Assembly: GCA_947068385.1 (NCBI GenBank)
Contig: CAMTBF010000159.1
Coordinates: 1-7,613, forward strand
Source: an uncultured Lachnospiraceae bacterium
Lineage (GTDB): Bacteria; Bacillota; Clostridia; Lachnospirales; Lachnospiraceae
DNA length: 7,613 bases
Direction of reading: 5' to 3'
Position numbers and translations under genes: made by a program. Of the stretch, positions 4,788 through 7,613 are shown in pieces; position 1 is the stretch's first letter, and the number at the start of each line of letters is the position of its first letter. The notes under the pieces are model-generated. The model searched no databases. It saw only the letters and a program-made list of their open reading frames with translations, and was not told the origin of the DNA.

Positions 4788-6691
4788 ACCATCCTCACCT
4801 CCCGGGCCTGTATCTGAGGCTGCATCCGTATCTGGGGCCGCATCTGTATCTGGCTCTGATAATCCGTGATGCCCTTTCCCTCATTGGGATGCCCCGAGGA
4901 GTATACCTGATCCGCGGCAAAGAGGCACAGCAGGAGGATCCCGGCGGCAATCAGCACCCGGGGCGGCACTCTGCGCAGCAGCCCGTCCAGGAAGGGGGCC
5001 AGCACGTACACGATCGCCATGCCGCCGATGCCGAAGACCAGCAGCCCCTCGGCGCAGATCCGGCCGTGGAGGTTCAGAAAATACCCCGTGTAGTCCCACC
5101 ATCTGGTGCCGTCGTGGACATATTCCAGGTACACGGAGGTGAAATACTCCACGCAGCCGCACAGGGCTATGGCCAGCACGAATTCCAGCACAGGCTTTCG
5201 CCGGAAGCGGTTCAGCAGCAGGAGCATCATGACGCTGCCCGTGCCGTAGATGGGGAGCCAGGGGCCGTGCAGCACGCCCCGGTTCACGAAAGTTCCGTCC
5301 GCAATCAGATGGAGCCCCACCTCCCAGAGCCATCCCACGAAGGACAGGGCGAAGAACATCAGAACCACGGACCAGACGGAATAGCACCGCAGGTAGTTCA
5401 GGCTCACCACCCACTTGCGCTTGCGCTTCTCCGGGATGGGGTGCAGCCTGGTGGGATAGATTTTCCCCTCCAGGGCCTTTTTGTCGTACTCCAGAAGGAA
5501 CCTGCGGCTGCGCTCCTCCTCCAGGGCCCGAATCTCCTCTTTCTGCCCTATGGTCACGCCGAAGGTCTCCGCCAGGAAGCCCTGTATCCCCTTCAGGCGG
5601 GGGAGTTCCGTCTGCGCGCCGTATTCCCTTTCTATGTCCGCATATTCGTTTTTCAGTGTATATTTGTCCGCGTGCGCGAACAGATACCTGTCGTCCATAA
5701 GCTCCGCGCCCTCCACCCGGTTTTGGATGCCCAGACGGCGCAGGCCCGCGTAGTACTCTGCCATCACGGCCATTTTGTAGGGAGCGCCGAAGAGGATATT
5801 GGCAGCGCCCAGGGTCAGGATGCCCAGCAGGTCCCACCCCAGGAAGGACAGCTCCAGCACGAAGCATTCCCATTTATGGCCCTTCATGAGCCTTCTGGAC
5901 AGGGTAATCGCCTCCAGGGTCTTCATGGAGGGGTTCTCCGCCAGCAGGTAGGGCACCAGGTGGTAGGAGTAGGACTTGATGACGCCGCCGATCACCGTCA
6001 GGCCCCAGAGGAACAGGAAGAGATCCGTGACGAAGTTCGCCACGGCCACATGGCACCATTTCTTCACCCGCAGCAGGAACCAGATCCGCTGTCCCGGCAC
6101 CTTCTCATAGCAGCGGCCCTCCAGGAACATGCGGACGGCCACCGTGCGGCACACGCCCACCACGAATACCTGGAACAGGCACAGCAATGCCAGCGCTCCC
6201 AGCAGCAGGACGACGATTGCCACCTCGTCCGTGCCCACCAGGGAGCGCAGGCCCACCAGCAGGGTCATCAGATAGGCCCCGGAGGCAAGCTTGTTCACCA
6301 CCGATGCCAGTACACCCCTGCTGCGGCCGAATATCTCCTGGCCGTCGCGTCCCGCTTCCTCCATGTAGCGCTCTTCCTTTTCCCGAATCCGCTGTTCCCG
6401 GTCTTCCTTCTTTCCCTCCGCCACGTCTACGACGAATTCCGTGAAAGAGGTGACGATCGCGTCCGTGAACGTCACCCGGGTCTGGGGCGTCATGTCCTCT
6501 GCCATGTCCTCCCCGGGCGTGCCGGACATGACCAGCTCCCCGCCCAGCAGGGAGACCGCCAGGCACAGCAGCACGAAGAGGAAATAGTGCTGCTTCAGGT
6601 TCTTTTTGGCGGCTGTTTTCATTTGTTTTCTTGTGCGCATCTTATCTCTCGATTCTGTCTTTCTTGTCTCCAGGGGCATGCCCGGGAGCAT
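4784..6691 (-). CDS. DUF975 - CmpB-type (PF06541-like) fusion membrane protein
   Basis: This 635-residue multispanning membrane protein joins two families of unknown function. The N-terminal half resembles DUF975: a basic start (MRTRKQMKTAAKKNL, 18-32), a first helix at 35-52, helices near 137-181 and 212-237, then the family mark PYLLAENPSMKTLEAITLSRR (247-267), LMKGHKWECF and SFLGWDLLGILTLG (282-295). A charged soluble linker follows (about 320-430). The C-terminal half (about 435-570) matches the 'putative ABC transporter permease' CmpB family: SFVGWLWEVGLHLIADGTFV (450-469), NRGVLHGPWLPIYGTGS, VEYFTSVYLE and WWDYTGYFLNLHGRICAEGL (531-550). A last helix lies at 578-595. No ATPase gene is nearby, so transport is unproven. 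The start at ATG 6691 is backed by AGGAG four bases upstream and a promoter 28 bases upstream; ATG 6640 would match the DUF975 N-terminus better but has a weak site. It is coupled by ATGA to the phosphoesterase gene. Confidence 0.88.
   Translation of the reverse strand: MLPGMPLETRKTESRDKMRTRKQMKTAAKKNLKQHYFLFVLLCLAVSLLGGELVMSGTPGEDMAEDMTPQTRVTFTDAIVTSFTEFVVDVAEGKKEDREQRIREKEERYMEEAGRDGQEIFGRSRGVLASVVNKLASGAYLMTLLVGLRSLVGTDEVAIVVLLLGALALLCLFQVFVVGVCRTVAVRMFLEGRCYEKVPGQRIWFLLRVKKWCHVAVANFVTDLFLFLWGLTVIGGVIKSYSYHLVPYLLAENPSMKTLEAITLSRRLMKGHKWECFVLELSFLGWDLLGILTLGAANILFGAPYKMAVMAEYYAGLRRLGIQNRVEGAELMDDRYLFAHADKYTLKNEYADIEREYGAQTELPRLKGIQGFLAETFGVTIGQKEEIRALEEERSRRFLLEYDKKALEGKIYPTRLHPIPEKRKRKWVVSLNYLRCYSVWSVVLMFFALSFVGWLWEVGLHLIADGTFVNRGVLHGPWLPIYGTGSVMMLLLLNRFRRKPVLEFVLAIALCGCVEYFTSVYLEYVHDGTRWWDYTGYFLNLHGRICAEGLLVFGIGGMAIVYVLAPFLDGLLRRVPPRVLIAAGILLLCLFAADQVYSSGHPNEGKGITDYQSQIQMRPQIRMQPQIQAREVRMV
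4793..4803 (-). promoter_or_regulatory. Strong ribosome binding site inside the membrane-protein gene
   Basis: GGGAGGTGAGG on the minus strand includes GGAGGTGA, which ends seven bases before ATG 4787. It is embedded in the final codons of the upstream gene (R-E-V-R-M-V). With the ATGA overlap this lets the phosphoesterase be translated by re-initiation or by fresh loading. Confidence 0.75.
4802..4863 (-). repeat. 18-base tandem repeat at the 3' end of the membrane-protein gene
   Basis: On the plus strand the unit begins GTATCTG at 4810, 4828 and 4846, a strict 18-base period, with the first two copies also sharing GC-CATC further along. In the protein it gives three imperfect six-residue units, SQIQMR, PQIRMQ and PQIQAR (residues 613-630), as a hydrophilic tail after the last helix. 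Confidence 0.7.
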
Positions 6692-6695
6692 GGCG

Positions 6696-6700
6696 CTCCT
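6696..6700 (-). promoter_or_regulatory. Ribosome binding site supporting start 6691
   Basis: AGGAG on the minus strand lies four bases before ATG 6691, slightly close but usable. It sits 12 bases or so after the predicted transcription start, making a compact leader. The competing ATG 6640 has only GAGAGA ahead of it. Confidence 0.55.
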
Positions 6701-6718
6701 GCTGTGCCCCTTTCAGAC

Positions 6719-6747
6719 ATTATATGTCCGGCGGGCCAGATCGGCAA
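6719..6747 (-). promoter_or_regulatory. Sigma-A-type promoter of the membrane protein/phosphoesterase operon
   Basis: TTGCCG (6747-6742) and a perfect TATAAT (6724-6719) are spaced by 17 bases on the minus strand. Transcription would begin near 6712, about 20 bases before ATG 6691. The -10 is embedded in a short dyad GACAT-TAT-ATGTC (6716-6728), a possible repressor site. The promoter lies in the 122-base gap after the DUF4132 gene, so this operon can be expressed independently of it. Confidence 0.7.
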
Positions 6748-6813
6748 GAAGCAGATTTGCACGATAGCTTTGGATAACGTGAAGCCATAGCGTTTTCCGG
6801 GGGTAGCCGGATT

Positions 6814-7613
6814 CTATTTCTGGGACTTCCAGTTCTCGTTCTTCTCCTTGCTGGAGGCGGTGGCCTTGGCCAGCTGCAGCACGATCTCGCTGAAGTACCG
6901 CTCGGGAATCTCTTTCAGGCAGTAGGAATTGCTGTCGTTGGCCTCGTCGTATATATAGCTGCCGCGCCGGATGCCTGCTGCGGGGACATTGCCTCCGGGA
7001 GAGGCGCTGTTGCCTGCCATGACGCCGGCGTTTCCGGCGAGGGCGGTCCCTCCCGCATTGTAGAACCGGGCCTCGTATACGGTCACGTCGTCGTTGGTGC
7101 CGCCTACGAAGCTGCCGGAGAAGTGGAGCTCCACGCCCAGGCCCAATTCCTTGTCCTCCCGGTAATAGCTGTAGAAGCCCCCTGCGTCCTGGACGGAGCC
7201 GCGGTACCAGCCAAGGGATTGCAGCTTGCCTCCCAGGGACAGGTCGTTTAAGATGCAGCCGCCGAAGCGCTCCAGGCTCTTGCTCTCCTCCTCTTCCTCT
7301 GTCCTGCGGTATATGGGCCGGTCAAGCTGCTCGATGGGCTGGGCGATCTCGTAGTCCTCCAACTGCTCCTTCCAGGCGCCGCGGGACTCCTCCGTCAGCT
7401 CGATGGGGTGCACGATGCCTACCATTGGCGTTTGCCCATTGTCCGCTGCCTCCGGCAGCTCGAACTCGTCCTCGTCCTCCGTGTTGAAAGAGCCGTCCTC
7501 CATGTAGCGGAAGGTGCCCGTCAGCTTCCGGTCTTCGTAGATGCCCCAGATCAGGCCTGTGGCGAACTGGTGCATCACAGGGTTCTTCACGAACAGGTTC
7601 CGCCAGGCCTCCA
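6814..7613 (-). CDS. DUF4132-containing protein, C-terminal fragment
   Basis: The frame is open through the right edge (upstream codons read E-A-W-R-N-L-F before the GTG at 7590), so the start lies outside and the GTG is an internal Val. About 266 residues are visible; complete members usually run to several hundred or over a thousand. The DUF4132 hallmarks are NPVMHQFATGLIWGIYED, FRYMEDGSF, IVHPIEL (residues 59-65 counted from the GTG codon), LEDYEIAQPIEQLDRPIY (77-94) and the end block GSYIYDEAND...CLKEIPERYFSEIVLQLAK (210-242). An acidic stretch of Glu (98-102) and an Ala/Gly/Asn-rich insert (about 178-207) interrupt the conserved blocks. There is no membrane segment or signal peptide in the visible part. 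The molecular function of DUF4132 is not established; E. coli YehI is the known relative and lies near MoxR- and VWA-type genes. The gene is followed by 122 bases and then a separate promoter. Confidence 0.88.
   Translation of the reverse strand, partial: EAWRNLFVKNPVMHQFATGLIWGIYEDRKLTGTFRYMEDGSFNTEDEDEFELPEAADNGQTPMVGIVHPIELTEESRGAWKEQLEDYEIAQPIEQLDRPIYRRTEEEEESKSLERFGGCILNDLSLGGKLQSLGWYRGSVQDAGGFYSYYREDKELGLGVELHFSGSFVGGTNDDVTVYEARFYNAGGTALAGNAGVMAGNSASPGGNVPAAGIRRGSYIYDEANDSNSYCLKEIPERYFSEIVLQLAKATASSKEKNENWKSQK

Noticed and set aside
4688..6790. A 700-codon open frame on the plus strand opposite the membrane-protein gene
   Set aside because: It is antisense to a gene with clear family motifs, is rich in His, Gln, Pro and Arg as GC-rich shadow frames are, and has no recognisable domain.
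6792..6813. Possible terminator after the DUF4132 gene (TCCGG and CCGGA arms)
   Set aside because: The stem is only five pairs and has no T-run on the minus strand; the T-rich side is on the plus strand, where there is no gene to terminate.

Overview
This looks like a chromosomal stretch from a fairly GC-rich (about 60% by eye) Gram-positive anaerobe, most likely a Lachnospiraceae-type Clostridium relative. The clues are strong AGGAGG-type ribosome binding sites, a DUF975/CmpB-type membrane protein, a ThuA plus Gfo/Idh/MocA pair under an AraC regulator, and a Firmicutes-style sirtuin. The taxonomic call is inference from family content, not from a marker gene. No rRNA, tRNA, CRISPR array, insertion sequence or phage gene was seen.

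Layout. (1) Bases 1-494, + strand: the C-terminal two thirds of a Sir2-family NAD-dependent protein deacylase, cut by the left edge. (2) Bases 542-2406, - strand: a two-gene operon with a ThuA-like protein first and a Gfo/Idh/MocA oxidoreductase second, 14 bases apart. (3) Bases 2674-3480, + strand: an AraC-family regulator with an N-terminal cupin-like sensor domain, divergent from the operon. The 267-base gap between them holds overlapping back-to-back promoters and a cluster of GAATCC repeats with palindromic symmetry. (4) Bases 3495-6691, - strand: a two-gene operon of a 635-residue DUF975-CmpB fusion membrane protein and a membrane-anchored metallophosphoesterase, joined by an ATGA start/stop overlap. 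Its promoter (TTGCCG, 17 bases, TATAAT) lies just upstream. (5) Bases 6814-7613, - strand: the C-terminal part of a DUF4132 protein, cut by the right edge.

How the parts fit. The AraC regulator, ThuA-like protein and oxidoreductase form a plausible sugar or sugar-derivative sensing and modification unit. It resembles thuA/thuB-type loci, but no transporter is visible, so the substrate is unknown. The membrane protein and phosphoesterase are translationally coupled and probably work together at the membrane, perhaps on a lipid or envelope phosphate ester; this is inference. The sirtuin and the DUF4132 protein have no visible functional link to the rest.

The least-described material is the DUF975-CmpB/phosphoesterase pair and the DUF4132 fragment, whose relatives often sit beside MoxR-VWA genes. 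Nothing in the window proves a new system. The two convergent gene junctions (494/542 and 3480/3495) are very tight.
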